From Asanoa iriomotensis (GTDB lineage: Bacteria; Actinomycetota; Actinomycetes; Mycobacteriales; Micromonosporaceae), in the NCBI RefSeq assembly GCF_016862515.1, contig NZ_BONC01000046.1, positions 1 to 62,004 of the forward strand: 62,004 bases of DNA. Direction: 5' to 3'. Under the pieces are notes generated by a model. That model was not told the origin of the DNA and searched no databases. It worked only from the letters and a program-made list of their open reading frames with translations. A program made the position numbers and the translations under genes. Every line of letters begins with the position of its first letter. Position 1 is the first letter of the stretch. Shown piece by piece: positions 10,572-17,899 of this stretch.

Positions 10572-11303
10572 CTACCGCCCCAGGGTGTCCCGCAGGCCCG
10601 CGCGGACCAGAGCGGCCCGCAGTTGCTGGGCCAGACCGGTCAGCTCCTGGGCGGCTGCGGCGGCCCGGGCGCGCGCCGCGGGGTCCTTCTGCCGTGCCAT
10701 GGGGCCCACGAGCTGTGCGAACAGGCCCACGTCCCGGTCTGCCGCCGCCTTGTAGCCGCGCAGGTGGCGCACCTGGAGCCCGTAGGAGGCCAGGCCGGCC
10801 ACCGCCGCGGCGATCACGAGGGCGTCCGCGTCGTACCAGCCGGGGGTGCGCTGCGTCACCATGCCCAGCTCCTCCAGCTCCGCGAGGCTGGCCGGATCGA
10901 TGCCCGTGCGCTCGACCAGCTCCGCGCGGCGGACGAGCGCGTCGACGGGCGGCACCGCGGCCGGCTCGTCGGGCACGGCGACCAGCACGGGGCGGCGCGG
11001 TGCCACATCGGCGCCGGTGTCGTGTGCCTCGAGCTCGGCCCGGATCACCCGCAACGGCAGATAGCGGTCACGCTGCGCGGACAGCACGAAGCGCAGCCGC
11101 TCGACGTCCCGCCAGCTGTACTTGCGGTAGCCGGCGGGCGTGCGCTGCGGCTCGACGAGCCCCTCGGCCTCGAGGAAGCGCAGCTTGGAGATGGTGGTGT
11201 CGGGAAACTCCGGGCGCAGCTCCGCCAGGACCTCGCCGATGCTCATCCGCGGCAGCAAGCGCGGGTCGGCGCCGGCCGCCGCGCCCGGGGCACGTTCGGT
11301 CAC
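10572..11303 (-). CDS. ftsR: MerR-type transcription activator of cell division (FtsR / Rv1828)
   Basis: A 243-residue protein with an N-terminal MerR winged helix (MSIGEVLAELRPEFPDTTISKLRFLEAEGLVEPQRTPAGYRKYSW, read as the HTH and wing) and a second helical domain beginning about residue 115. Order and domain layout match Rv1828 of M. tuberculosis and FtsR of Corynebacterium glutamicum, which activates ftsZ. The GTG at 11303 has GGGAGG upstream. It is 18 bases downstream of garA, so the pair is probably co-transcribed. Target control of ftsZ here is inferred from the orthologue; no ftsZ is in the window. Confidence 0.88.
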   Translation of the reverse strand: MTERAPGAAAGADPRLLPRMSIGEVLAELRPEFPDTTISKLRFLEAEGLVEPQRTPAGYRKYSWRDVERLRFVLSAQRDRYLPLRVIRAELEAHDTGADVAPRRPVLVAVPDEPAAVPPVDALVRRAELVERTGIDPASLAELEELGMVTQRTPGWYDADALVIAAAVAGLASYGLQVRHLRGYKAAADRDVGLFAQLVGPMARQKDPAARARAAAAAQELTGLAQQLRAALVRAGLRDTLGR

Positions 11304-11321
11304 GCGTCGCCTCCCGAAGCG

Positions 11322-11774
11322 CTAACCGCGCGGGGACTCCTCGTCGGGGCGCGGCCCGGCGATGAAGACCAGCCGGAACTTGCCGATCTGCACCTCGTCG
11401 CCGTTGCTGAGCGTCGCGGCCTCGACCCGCTCGCGGTTGACGTAGGTGCCGTTGAGGCTGCCCACGTCGCGCACCGTGAAGGTGCCACCGTCGCGGTGGA
11501 ACTCCGCGTGCCGGCGGGAGACGGTCACGTCGTCGAGGAAGATGTCACTGTCGGGGTGCCGGCCGCTCGTGGTCACGTCGTGGTCCAACAGGAACCGCGC
11601 GCCCGCGTTGGGCCCCCGCCGGACGACCAGCAAGGCCATCCCGGGCGGCAGCGAGCCCGACATGCGGCCGGGCACGACGTCGGCGTCGGGGCCCTCCAGC
11701 ACTTCGTCGAGCGAGCCCAGATTGAGCGTCGACGTGACGTCGAGTGGGGGAAACTCGTCGTCGGGGCGCGTCAT
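11322..11774 (-). CDS. garA: FHA-domain metabolic regulator GarA/OdhI
   Basis: A 150-residue protein with a short acidic N-terminal tail and one FHA domain (about 60-145). FHA landmarks are GRHPDSDIFLDDVTVSRRHAEF and VGSLNGTYVN. GarA/OdhI proteins inhibit 2-oxoglutarate dehydrogenase and activate glutamate synthase; phosphorylation of a threonine in an N-terminal ETTS motif makes the tail bind the FHA domain and turns the protein off. Here the corresponding tail reads LDVTSTLNLGSLDEV (Thr14, Ser15, Thr16), so the canonical ETTS is changed. The ATG at 11774 has GAGGTGG upstream. Its place between gcvH and ftsR is conserved in actinobacteria. Confidence 0.9.
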   Translation of the reverse strand: MTRPDDEFPPLDVTSTLNLGSLDEVLEGPDADVVPGRMSGSLPPGMALLVVRRGPNAGARFLLDHDVTTSGRHPDSDIFLDDVTVSRRHAEFHRDGGTFTVRDVGSLNGTYVNRERVEAATLSNGDEVQIGKFRLVFIAGPRPDEESPRG

Positions 11775-11933
11775 CGGTCCACCTCACGGATCTTTCGGCA
11801 GCGGCGCCGGACACCCCGGCCCCTAGTGGGCAGCAGCTTGGAACAAGTCAAAAACAACCTCGCGAGCCTAGCCAGCCCTGAAATCCAGGGTCAACCGGAC
11901 GCGCGGGCACTTCCTACGCTCCGGAGGGCTCGG

Positions 11934-12311
11934 TCAGCTCTCGGTGAGCGTGCGGTAGGCGGCCGCGGTGAGCAGGCCGTCCAGCGCCGCCGGGTCGCTG
12001 GGGTCGATCTCCACCAACCAGCCCTCCCCGTACGGGTCCGCGTTGATCGTCTCAGGCTCGTCGACGAGCCGGTCGTTGCGGGCCACGACCGTGCCGGAGA
12101 TCGGTGCGTAGATCTCCGAAACGCTCTTGGTCGACTCGACCTCACCGAACGAGTCGCCGGCGGAGACCTGCGCGCCCTGCTCCGGAAGCTGGACGTAGAC
12201 GATGTCGCCCAGGGCGTCCTGCGCGAAGTGGGTGATGCCCACCCGCGCCGGGCCGTCGCCGCCGCGCACCCATTCGTGCTCGGCGGTGTATCGCAGGTCG
12301 TCAGGGATCAC
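11934..12311 (-). CDS. gcvH: Glycine cleavage system H protein
   Basis: A 125-residue lipoyl carrier protein of the glycine cleavage system; it shuttles the aminomethyl group from GcvP. The lipoylation lysine is visible as Lys62 in FGEVESTKSVSEIYAP, and the C-terminal part ends with YGEGWLVEIDPSDPAALDGLL. Length is normal. The GTG at 12311 is preceded by GAAGGA. It follows the DUF881 gene by 21 bases and precedes garA with a gap of about 160 bases. Unlike gcvP it has no riboswitch in front of it, so the two parts of the system may be controlled differently. Confidence 0.95.
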   Translation of the reverse strand: MIPDDLRYTAEHEWVRGGDGPARVGITHFAQDALGDIVYVQLPEQGAQVSAGDSFGEVESTKSVSEIYAPISGTVVARNDRLVDEPETINADPYGEGWLVEIDPSDPAALDGLLTAAAYRTLTES

Positions 12312-12332
12312 CGTGATTCCTTCGTCAGTCCG

Positions 12333-13418
12333 TCAGCTCACCGGCTTGGCGTGCTTGAGGTCGACGGGCGCGGCGGTGGCCGTGACGTCGACCGTGTCGT
12401 GCTCGTCGACGATCACGTTACCGCCGTCCGCTTTGATCGACGGCACCAGCCCGTCCGGAATGTTGAGCGCCGTCCGCATGGTCGGCGGATCACCGATCAC
12501 CGTGATCGTGTACGGGCCGGTCAGCCGCCTGCCGGAGACCTCGAGCCCACCATCGGAGTCGATGAAGTACGTGCTCGCGACGATCCGCACCGGCGCGCCG
12601 CCGCCCGTGCCGGAGATCTGCATCGCCTCCGCGTCCGCGCCGCGCAGTTCCTGCACCGCGTTGAGGATGTCGGACGCCGCGATCGGCTGCGGCCCCGCGA
12701 TGAACCGGATCGTCAGCCCCGGACCGGTCGCCGCGGCCGTGCCCGCCAGGATCGCGAGCTCGTCGGCGCGCTTCGTGGCCTCCTCCAGCGCCGCGGCGCG
12801 CCCCTGTGCGCCGGACTGGAGCTGGCGCTGGCTGTCCTGCAGGGACGCGATCTCGCGCCGCAGGCGGTCGTCCTGCGCCTGGAGGTCGGACTGGAGGCGC
12901 ACCAGGTCGTCCTCGCGCATCGCGGCCAGGTCGGAGTCGACGGACTTGCCGCGCAGCTGGATGGCGAGCGTGAAGCCGAGCAGCGCGAGGAGCACCAGGA
13001 TGATCACACCGGCGGTGCCGCGTCGCTTCCGCCGCGGCGCCGGTTCATCCACATCGGATACGGGCTCGTCGCTCTTTGGGGACTCCTCCCCGGTTGTGCC
13101 CTCCGTGACCGGGGAGAGGCGGATCGTCTCCTCGTCCGGTCCGGCGTCCGCCTGCTGCTCCGGGCTCGGCGGGGGTGCCGGGCGGGCAGGTGCAGGGCGG
13201 CCGGGCGCCGGCCGGCGGGCAGGCTTCTCGGCGGTCGGTTGCTCCTGCGGGCGTACCGGGATGGGCCTGGTCGCTTCTTCGTCCTGGTTCTCGTCCTGGT
13301 CCTGGTCTGGCGTCTGGTCGTGCGTCTGGTCCTGCGCCTGGTCCTGTTCCTGGTCCGCCGGCTTCTCGATGCGGGCCGTGGGTTCGTCGGCGGCGCTGTC
13401 GCGCGGGTCGTCGGTCAT
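12333..13418 (-). CDS. DUF881 family membrane protein with acidic Gln-rich N-terminal tail
   Basis: A 361-residue protein. The first roughly 130 residues are disordered, acidic and repetitive, with many Asp-Gln pairs (residues about 21-47), then a Pro/Ala stretch. One membrane segment follows the basic RRKRRG (about 131-152), then a coiled coil (LRREIASLQDSQRQLQ region) and the DUF881 domain (about 225-355), with GPGLTIRF and ISGTGGG near its start. DUF881 proteins occur in pairs around the small basic protein gene in actinobacteria (Rv1823 and Rv1825 in M. tuberculosis); function is not established but division or envelope roles are suspected from context. Start ATG at 13418, 16 bases after the small basic protein gene. 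Confidence 0.88.
   Translation of the reverse strand: MTDDPRDSAADEPTARIEKPADQEQDQAQDQTHDQTPDQDQDENQDEEATRPIPVRPQEQPTAEKPARRPAPGRPAPARPAPPPSPEQQADAGPDEETIRLSPVTEGTTGEESPKSDEPVSDVDEPAPRRKRRGTAGVIILVLLALLGFTLAIQLRGKSVDSDLAAMREDDLVRLQSDLQAQDDRLRREIASLQDSQRQLQSGAQGRAAALEEATKRADELAILAGTAAATGPGLTIRFIAGPQPIAASDILNAVQELRGADAEAMQISGTGGGAPVRIVASTYFIDSDGGLEVSGRRLTGPYTITVIGDPPTMRTALNIPDGLVPSIKADGGNVIVDEHDTVDVTATAAPVDLKHAKPVS
13278..13358 (-). repeat. Asp-Gln codon repeat inside the DUF881 gene
   Basis: A run of short CTGGTC/CTGGTT-type units on the plus strand encodes alternating Asp-Gln with occasional Ala, Thr, His, Pro and Glu on the minus strand. It lies in the cytoplasmic tail of the protein and is likely to vary in length between strains. 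Confidence 0.7.
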
Positions 13419-13434
13419 CGCATGGTCCTCCCGC

Positions 13435-13767
13435 TCAGGCCCGGAACAGGTGTCGGCGGATCGCGGCCACGTTGCCGAAGATGCGAACCCCGAGGACGAC
13501 CACGACGCCGGTGGACAGCTGCCCGCCCACGCCGAGCTGGTCGCCGAGGTAGACGATCAGGGCGGCGACGAGCACGTTCGAGATGAACGAGATCACGAAC
13601 TGCTGGTCGTCGAAGATGCCGTCGAGCTTGGCCCGGACGCCGCCGAACACCGCGTCGAGGGCCGCGACGACGGCGATCGGCAGGTACGGCTCCAGCCAGC
13701 CGGGCACGGTCGGGCCGAACACGAGGCCGAGGACGACACCCACGACGAGGGCGAGAACGGGGATCAT
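13435..13767 (-). CDS. sbp: Small basic protein family (DUF1290) membrane protein
   Basis: A 110-residue integral membrane protein with three hydrophobic segments: residues 1-18 (MIPVLALVVGVVLGLVFG), about 28-42 and about 60-85. Family strings are AALDAVFGGVRAKLDG and DDQQFVISFISNVLVAALIVYLGDQLGVG. The family is found in actinobacteria and Firmicutes, often beside division genes. Its ATG (13767-13765) directly abuts the stop of the upstream DUF881 gene (13770-13768), and the second DUF881 gene follows 16 bases later, so the three are clearly one operon. No enzymatic activity is suggested by the sequence. Confidence 0.9.
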   Translation of the reverse strand: MIPVLALVVGVVLGLVFGPTVPGWLEPYLPIAVVAALDAVFGGVRAKLDGIFDDQQFVISFISNVLVAALIVYLGDQLGVGGQLSTGVVVVLGVRIFGNVAAIRRHLFRA

Positions 13768-14646
13768 CTAGCCGCCTCCGGACGGTTTCGAGGAGGTGCC
13801 GCTCGGCGTCGGCGTGGCGCTGGCCGGCGTCGGACGGGTCGCGTAGTTGAGCTGCGGCTCGGTGGCCGCCGGCAGGTTGAGGTCGTCGGCGCGGCGCGTG
13901 TCGAAGCCGATGTGCTCGGCGTCGGCGACCTTGCGCATCAGCGCCGCCGCGGTCGTGTCCCGGAACTTGTCCTCGAGGTCGCTGTCGCCGATCGCCCGGA
14001 TCTCGTACGGGCTGGTGACCGGCCGGAAGTCGACCAGGATCGCGCCGCCGGCCTTGCGGATCGTCGAGGTCGCGGTCAGCCGCTGGTCGTTGATCGCGAT
14101 CGCCTCGGCGCCGGACGCCCACAGCGCGTTGGTCACGAGCTGCAGGTCGCGGTCGAAGATCCGGCCGAGGTCGTTGGCGTCGCCGCCCTCGTCGACGTCC
14201 GGCGAGTCGGCCAGGCGGACGACCAGCCCGTCGCCGCTGACGCGGCGCAGCCCGGTGGCGGCCTCGGTGTCGCGCCGCTGGGCGGCCTGGTCGGCGCCGA
14301 GCGCGGCGTCGCGTTCGCGGGCCACCTCGTCGCGTAGTCGGTCGGCCTGGGCGCGCAGGCTGTCGGTGGTCTCCTGGCGCTGCTTGATCTGGCTGACCAG
14401 GTCGGCCCGGGCCTGGCTGCGGCGCGGCTCGTCCTCGACGGTCTGCCGGTAGGCCACGGCGAACAGCACGCCGATCAGCCCGGCGACCAGCACCGCCGTG
14501 GTCCGCCGGGCGCCCTGCCGCCACCCCGTCGGCGGGCCCTCCTTGGCGCGGCGGGCGGCCGCGTCCGCGTACCCGGGATCAAGGGGGTTGCTGAAGAGCT
14601 CGGATAGGAAGTCCGGCGACATCCAGCGGTGCTTGTTGTCGGTCAC
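13768..14646 (-). CDS. DUF881 family membrane protein (first copy)
   Basis: A 292-residue protein with a short cytoplasmic N-terminus, one membrane segment (about 44-60, AVLVAGLIGVLFAVAY), a coiled coil (SQIKQRQETTDSLRAQADRL area) and a DUF881 domain that includes GDGLVVRLADSPDVDEGG, LVTNALWASGAEAIAINDQRL and YEIRAIGD. A Pro/Thr/Ser tail closes it. The GTG at 14646 overlaps the stop of the pgsA-like gene by 4 bases (GTGA); a longer reading back to 14745 would read through that gene and was rejected. It is paired with the larger DUF881 gene on the other side of the small basic protein gene. Confidence 0.88.
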   Translation of the reverse strand: MTDNKHRWMSPDFLSELFSNPLDPGYADAAARRAKEGPPTGWRQGARRTTAVLVAGLIGVLFAVAYRQTVEDEPRRSQARADLVSQIKQRQETTDSLRAQADRLRDEVARERDAALGADQAAQRRDTEAATGLRRVSGDGLVVRLADSPDVDEGGDANDLGRIFDRDLQLVTNALWASGAEAIAINDQRLTATSTIRKAGGAILVDFRPVTSPYEIRAIGDSDLEDKFRDTTAAALMRKVADAEHIGFDTRRADDLNLPAATEPQLNYATRPTPASATPTPSGTSSKPSGGG

Positions 14647-15248
14647 GCCGGCTCCCGCGTCGCCTGTTCCCGGCCCGCGCGGATCACCCGGGCGGCCTGG
14701 CCGACGTAGAGGAAGCCGGCGAGCCAGTACAGGACGATGCCCCACCAGGCCAGACCCCAGCCGACCGCGGCGGCGCCGGTGGCGATGGCGGGCACGGCGT
14801 GGCCCAGCAGCAGCACCGGGAAGGCGGCGAGCAGGATGAAGGTGGCGGTCTTGCCGAGGTAGTGCACCTGCGGCGGGCCGAAGCCGTTGCGGCGCAGCAC
14901 GGCCAGGCAGACCAGCATCATCAGCTCGCGGGCGACCAGGGCGGTGGTGAACTCCCAGGGCACGATCTCGCGGTAGGTGAAGGTGACCAGCACGGCCAGG
15001 ATGTAGAGCCGGTCCGCGGCGGGGTCGAGCAGCTCACCGAGGCGGCTGACCTGGCCGAGCTTGCGGGCCACCCAGCCGTCGACCCAGTCGCTGCTGCCGC
15101 CTACCGCCAGGACGATCACCGCGGCCAGGTCGTGCTGCGGGCCGATCATCAGCCACATGAAGACCGGGACGCCGAGGAGGCGCAGGAAGCTGATCAGGTT
15201 GGGCAGGGTGAGGACACGATCGGTCGCGACGGTGGGCGTAGCCGACAC
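14643..15248 (-). CDS. CDP-alcohol phosphatidyltransferase, PgsA2-like
   Basis: A 201-residue membrane enzyme that transfers a phosphatidyl group from CDP-diacylglycerol to an alcohol. The CDP-alcohol motif D-x2-DG-x2-AR-x8-G-x3-D-x3-D is complete in SDWVDGWVARKLGQVSRLGE followed by LLDPAADR. Five or six membrane segments are visible. The gene order matches Rv1822 (pgsA2) of M. tuberculosis, annotated as a phosphatidylglycerophosphate synthase; the alcohol acceptor cannot be read from the sequence. I chose the GTG at 15248 because GAGGAGG lies 6 bases upstream; an ATG five codons earlier has no such site. It is the first gene of the conserved block. Confidence 0.88.
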   Translation of the reverse strand: MSATPTVATDRVLTLPNLISFLRLLGVPVFMWLMIGPQHDLAAVIVLAVGGSSDWVDGWVARKLGQVSRLGELLDPAADRLYILAVLVTFTYREIVPWEFTTALVARELMMLVCLAVLRRNGFGPPQVHYLGKTATFILLAAFPVLLLGHAVPAIATGAAAVGWGLAWWGIVLYWLAGFLYVGQAARVIRAGREQATREPA

Positions 15249-15371
15249 CGTGAGCCTCCTCAACCGCGACGGGCCTCCCCTGGCACTGGCTCGGCAGTGC
15301 CGCCCACCACCAGCGACCGCGGACGGACGCGGAGGGCGTGCGGGACCAACCCCCTGATCATTGGCGGTGCC

Positions 15372-15394
15372 ACTATATCGACCCTGTCATGACA
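15372..15394. promoter_or_regulatory. Palindrome and possible -10 upstream of the pgsA-like operon
   Basis: TGTCATGACA at 15385-15394 is a perfect 10-base palindrome. On the minus strand it is followed by TATAGT (15377-15372), a good -10 match, about 124 bases before the GTG. I see no good -35 at the right distance. Confidence 0.35.
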
Positions 15395-15418
15395 CGCCGA
15401 GCCGGCGTGCGTCACGCG

Positions 15419-16195
15419 TCATCGGGCGAGCAGCGCGTCGATCTCCGCGGTGATCTCGTCGGGGCGTTCCAGCGGGAGGAGGTGGCCGGCGCCCTCGATC
15501 GTCGTCAGCCGGGCGCGGGCGATGCCGTCGGCCAGCATCCGAGCGATCTCCGGGTAGTCCGGCGCGTCGGCGTCACCCACCGCGACCAGCGTCGGCGCGT
15601 CGATGACGTGCAGCAACGTCGATGGCCGTGCGGTGTCGTCGGGGAGTTCGAAGGATTCGGTCACGGTCTGGTTTGCCAGACTTGTCCGCATCGCGGGCGC
15701 GACCTGGTCGGCGAGCTCTCTCAGCTCGGGTGACCATTCGCGGCGCGGGCCGCGCACCCACATGTCCAGGTTGAGGGCGAGCGCGCCGTCGATGTCGCCG
15801 GCTTCGAGCAGTTTGCCCTCGGCGGCGCCGTAGTCCCGGACGTCCTGTCCCCACTGCCAGCCGGAGACGGGGGCGGCGAGGAGGCCGAGGTGGGTGACCC
15901 GGTGGGGCCATCTCGTGGCGAACTCGAGGGAGATGTAGCCGCCGAGCGAGTTGCCGATGACGGCGGCCCGCTCGATCCCTCGCCCGTCGAGCAGATCGGC
16001 CAGGTCGTCGCGGTGGCGGAAGCCCTGGGTCGGCGGTGGGGTCTTTCCGAATCCCCGCAGGTCATAGCGGATGACGGTGTGGGTCCGCGCCAGCCGTGCG
16101 GCCACCTGGTCCCAGGTGCGGTGGTCGGCGACCCCGCTGTGCACCAGCACCACCGGCGGCCCGTCACCTTCGACGACAACCTCAATGTCCGACAA
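15419..16195 (-). CDS. Alpha/beta hydrolase
   Basis: A 258-residue alpha/beta-fold hydrolase. The nucleophile elbow is GNSLGG, the acid is probably in VAVGDADAPDYPEI and the His in EGAGHLLPLERPDE; the oxyanion strand is PVVLVHSGVADHRTWD. It resembles 3-oxoadipate enol-lactonase-like and general esterase members, so the substrate is open. I take the TTG at 16195 as start, since GAGGAG stands 6 bases in front of it; the next in-frame ATG upstream has no ribosome site. It is a single gene between the pgsA-like operon and a stretch without genes. Confidence 0.85.
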   Translation of the reverse strand: MSDIEVVVEGDGPPVVLVHSGVADHRTWDQVAARLARTHTVIRYDLRGFGKTPPPTQGFRHRDDLADLLDGRGIERAAVIGNSLGGYISLEFATRWPHRVTHLGLLAAPVSGWQWGQDVRDYGAAEGKLLEAGDIDGALALNLDMWVRGPRREWSPELRELADQVAPAMRTSLANQTVTESFELPDDTARPSTLLHVIDAPTLVAVGDADAPDYPEIARMLADGIARARLTTIEGAGHLLPLERPDEITAEIDALLAR

Positions 16196-16483
16196 ACGAC
16201 ACTCCTCGATCGAGCGACACATTCCGGCGGCCAGTAGACCCCAGCGCCGTCCCGCGCACGACCGATTTACCGCGAACCGAATCGCATGATCGTTCCGATG
16301 AAGAGGGTATGAGAGCACCCCACACGTCGTGCGCATCGCGCGCCGGGACCGCCTTCGGGCTTGCCACCTCGGACCTGGCTCGACGCGGAGCGAGATTTGT
16401 CCGGCGGGAGCGACGGTCGTGCCGCCGACGGACCCGGGCAAGAGAAACCGTGATCAACCGGACGGCGCGCAACCGCCTGGGTT

Positions 16484-16819
16484 TCAGAGGTCGAAGAGCT
16501 CGCGGAGGGCGGTGGCGATCTTCGCCATGCTGGCGCCGGTGAGGAGGCCGAGGCGTTCGGCGCCGATGGCGGCCGGGAGGCGGCGCATGCGGTTGAGGAC
16601 GACCACGCCGGAGATCGGGTCGGTTTCGGCAAGCGCGATGGCGAACGGGGGCAGGTCGCCGGGGTCGCCGCGCTGGCGGACGACGGGCGCGCAGAACGGG
16701 GCGGCGCCGGGGCGGTCGTTGTGTGCTTCCGAGGAGAGGACCACCACGCGGTAGCGCAGATCGGCGCGCTGGCCGATCGTCCACACCTCGCCTTGTTTCA
16801 ACGAACGCTCACCCACCAA
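16484..16819 (-). CDS. MazF/PemK-like protein without a visible antitoxin
   Basis: A 111-residue protein with the layout of the MazF/PemK (CcdB-fold) family: KQGEVWTIG near the start, RYRVVVLSSEAHND, a PVV strand, then ISGVVVLNRMRRLPAAIG and LTGASMAKIATALRELFDL. In active MazF toxins this fold cuts mRNA. The strong RNase motifs are only partly matched, and there is no small antitoxin gene overlapping or just upstream, so it may be a solitary or non-toxic member. It starts at ATG 16819; the upstream neighbour on the same strand is the DUF6510 gene, ending 22 bases earlier. About 290 bases without a gene lie downstream. Confidence 0.65.
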   Translation of the reverse strand: MVGERSLKQGEVWTIGQRADLRYRVVVLSSEAHNDRPGAAPFCAPVVRQRGDPGDLPPFAIALAETDPISGVVVLNRMRRLPAAIGAERLGLLTGASMAKIATALRELFDL

Positions 16820-16841
16820 TCACCGCCGATCGTACGGCCCC

Positions 16842-17123
16842 TCAGGCCCGTTCGGTGGGTGCCGCCAGTGGTATTTCGAGCGCGAGCACACCGCGGAGGT
16901 CGAGCCACGCGCGGTCCGGGCCCCGGACCAGGCGCATGTTGACTTCCTGACAGCTCGGGCAACGGGCGACCATGCCGGCCGCGTGGTCGTACACGTGCAT
17001 CTGCGCGACCATCTTCCGGTCGCCGCAGTGCGCGCAGGTGCTCTGTGCCATCGACATGTCGACGGCGAAGATGTCCATCAACGGCCCGGCGATGGCGTTG
17101 CCGTCGACGTAGAGGTCGGACAT
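16842..17123 (-). CDS. DUF6510 zinc-ribbon-like protein
   Basis: A 93-residue protein with two CxxC pairs, CAHCGD and CPSCQE, about 30 residues apart, which suggests one structural zinc site. The opening MSDLYVDGNAIAGPLMDIFAVDM matches DUF6510 proteins. These commonly sit beside a sulfite-oxidase-like gene and a ferredoxin-reductase-like gene, as here, so it may serve that redox pair; this is inference from context. The ATG at 17123 has GGGAGGA upstream; a reading extended to 17249 has no support. It follows the reductase gene by 11 bases. Confidence 0.8.
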   Translation of the reverse strand: MSDLYVDGNAIAGPLMDIFAVDMSMAQSTCAHCGDRKMVAQMHVYDHAAGMVARCPSCQEVNMRLVRGPDRAWLDLRGVLALEIPLAAPTERA

Positions 17124-17134
17124 CGGTTCCTCCC

Positions 17135-17899
17135 TCAGGTTCCGGTGGGCCCGAAACGTTCGGTCTTGACCTTGCGGGGGTCGTGCCCCTGTGCGACGAG
17201 GATGTCGGCCACCGCCTCCACGAAGCCGGTCGGGCCGCAGACGAAGCACGCCGGCATGAGGTCCGGCGGCCAGCCGTGGGTGGCGACGGTCGCGAGCTTG
17301 AGCCGGCCCACCTCGCCGGGCCAGTCGGGCGGAGCTTCCCGGGTGTACGCGTACGCGATGTCGAGCCCCATGTCGTCGCGCACCCGCGCCCGCAGCTCGT
17401 TGGCGTAGAGCATGTCCTCCGGCGTCCGCACCGAGTAGATCAGCCGGAACGGGATGCGGCTGCCGGCGGCCTTGCGGGCCCGGACCATGGCCATCAGGGG
17501 CACGACGCCGGACCCGCCGGCGACCAGCACCACCGGATCCGGGTCGGTGTCCCGCCAGACGAACCAGCCGCCGATCGGCCCGCGGATCTCGATCGGGTCG
17601 CCGACGCCGAGGCCCTCCAGCAGATATGGGGACACCTCCCCGTCGTGGACCCGCTGTATGGTCAGCTCGATCCGGTCGCCCTCCGCCGGGCTGGCGATGG
17701 AATAGCTGCGCTCGGTCGAATAGCCGTCCTCAGCCGTCAGCTTGATGTCGACGTGCTGCCCCGGCAGGTGGCCGGGCCAGTCGGGCACGTCGAACACCAG
17801 CGTCGCGGCGGAGTCGGTCTCGCGCCGGCGCTCGGTCAGCGTCGCCACCCGCCATTGCAGGCGGCCGCTCAGTCGCCTTGGTACCGCTGCTCGCGCCAT
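17135..17899 (-). CDS. FAD/NAD(P)-binding ferredoxin-reductase-like protein
   Basis: A 254-residue flavin reductase of the ferredoxin-NADP reductase superfamily without a ferredoxin domain. The FAD motif is RSYSIASPAEG, the next block is GPIGGWF, the NAD(P) pyrophosphate motif is LVAGGSGVVPLMAM, and the terminal CFVCGPTGFVEAV is typical. It should pass electrons between NAD(P)H and a partner, most likely the sulfite-oxidase-like protein whose gene overlaps it by 31 bases. Direction of electron flow is not shown by the sequence. The start at 17899 lies inside the upstream gene, so coupling is likely. Confidence 0.87.
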   Translation of the reverse strand: MARAAVPRRLSGRLQWRVATLTERRRETDSAATLVFDVPDWPGHLPGQHVDIKLTAEDGYSTERSYSIASPAEGDRIELTIQRVHDGEVSPYLLEGLGVGDPIEIRGPIGGWFVWRDTDPDPVVLVAGGSGVVPLMAMVRARKAAGSRIPFRLIYSVRTPEDMLYANELRARVRDDMGLDIAYAYTREAPPDWPGEVGRLKLATVATHGWPPDLMPACFVCGPTGFVEAVADILVAQGHDPRKVKTERFGPTGT

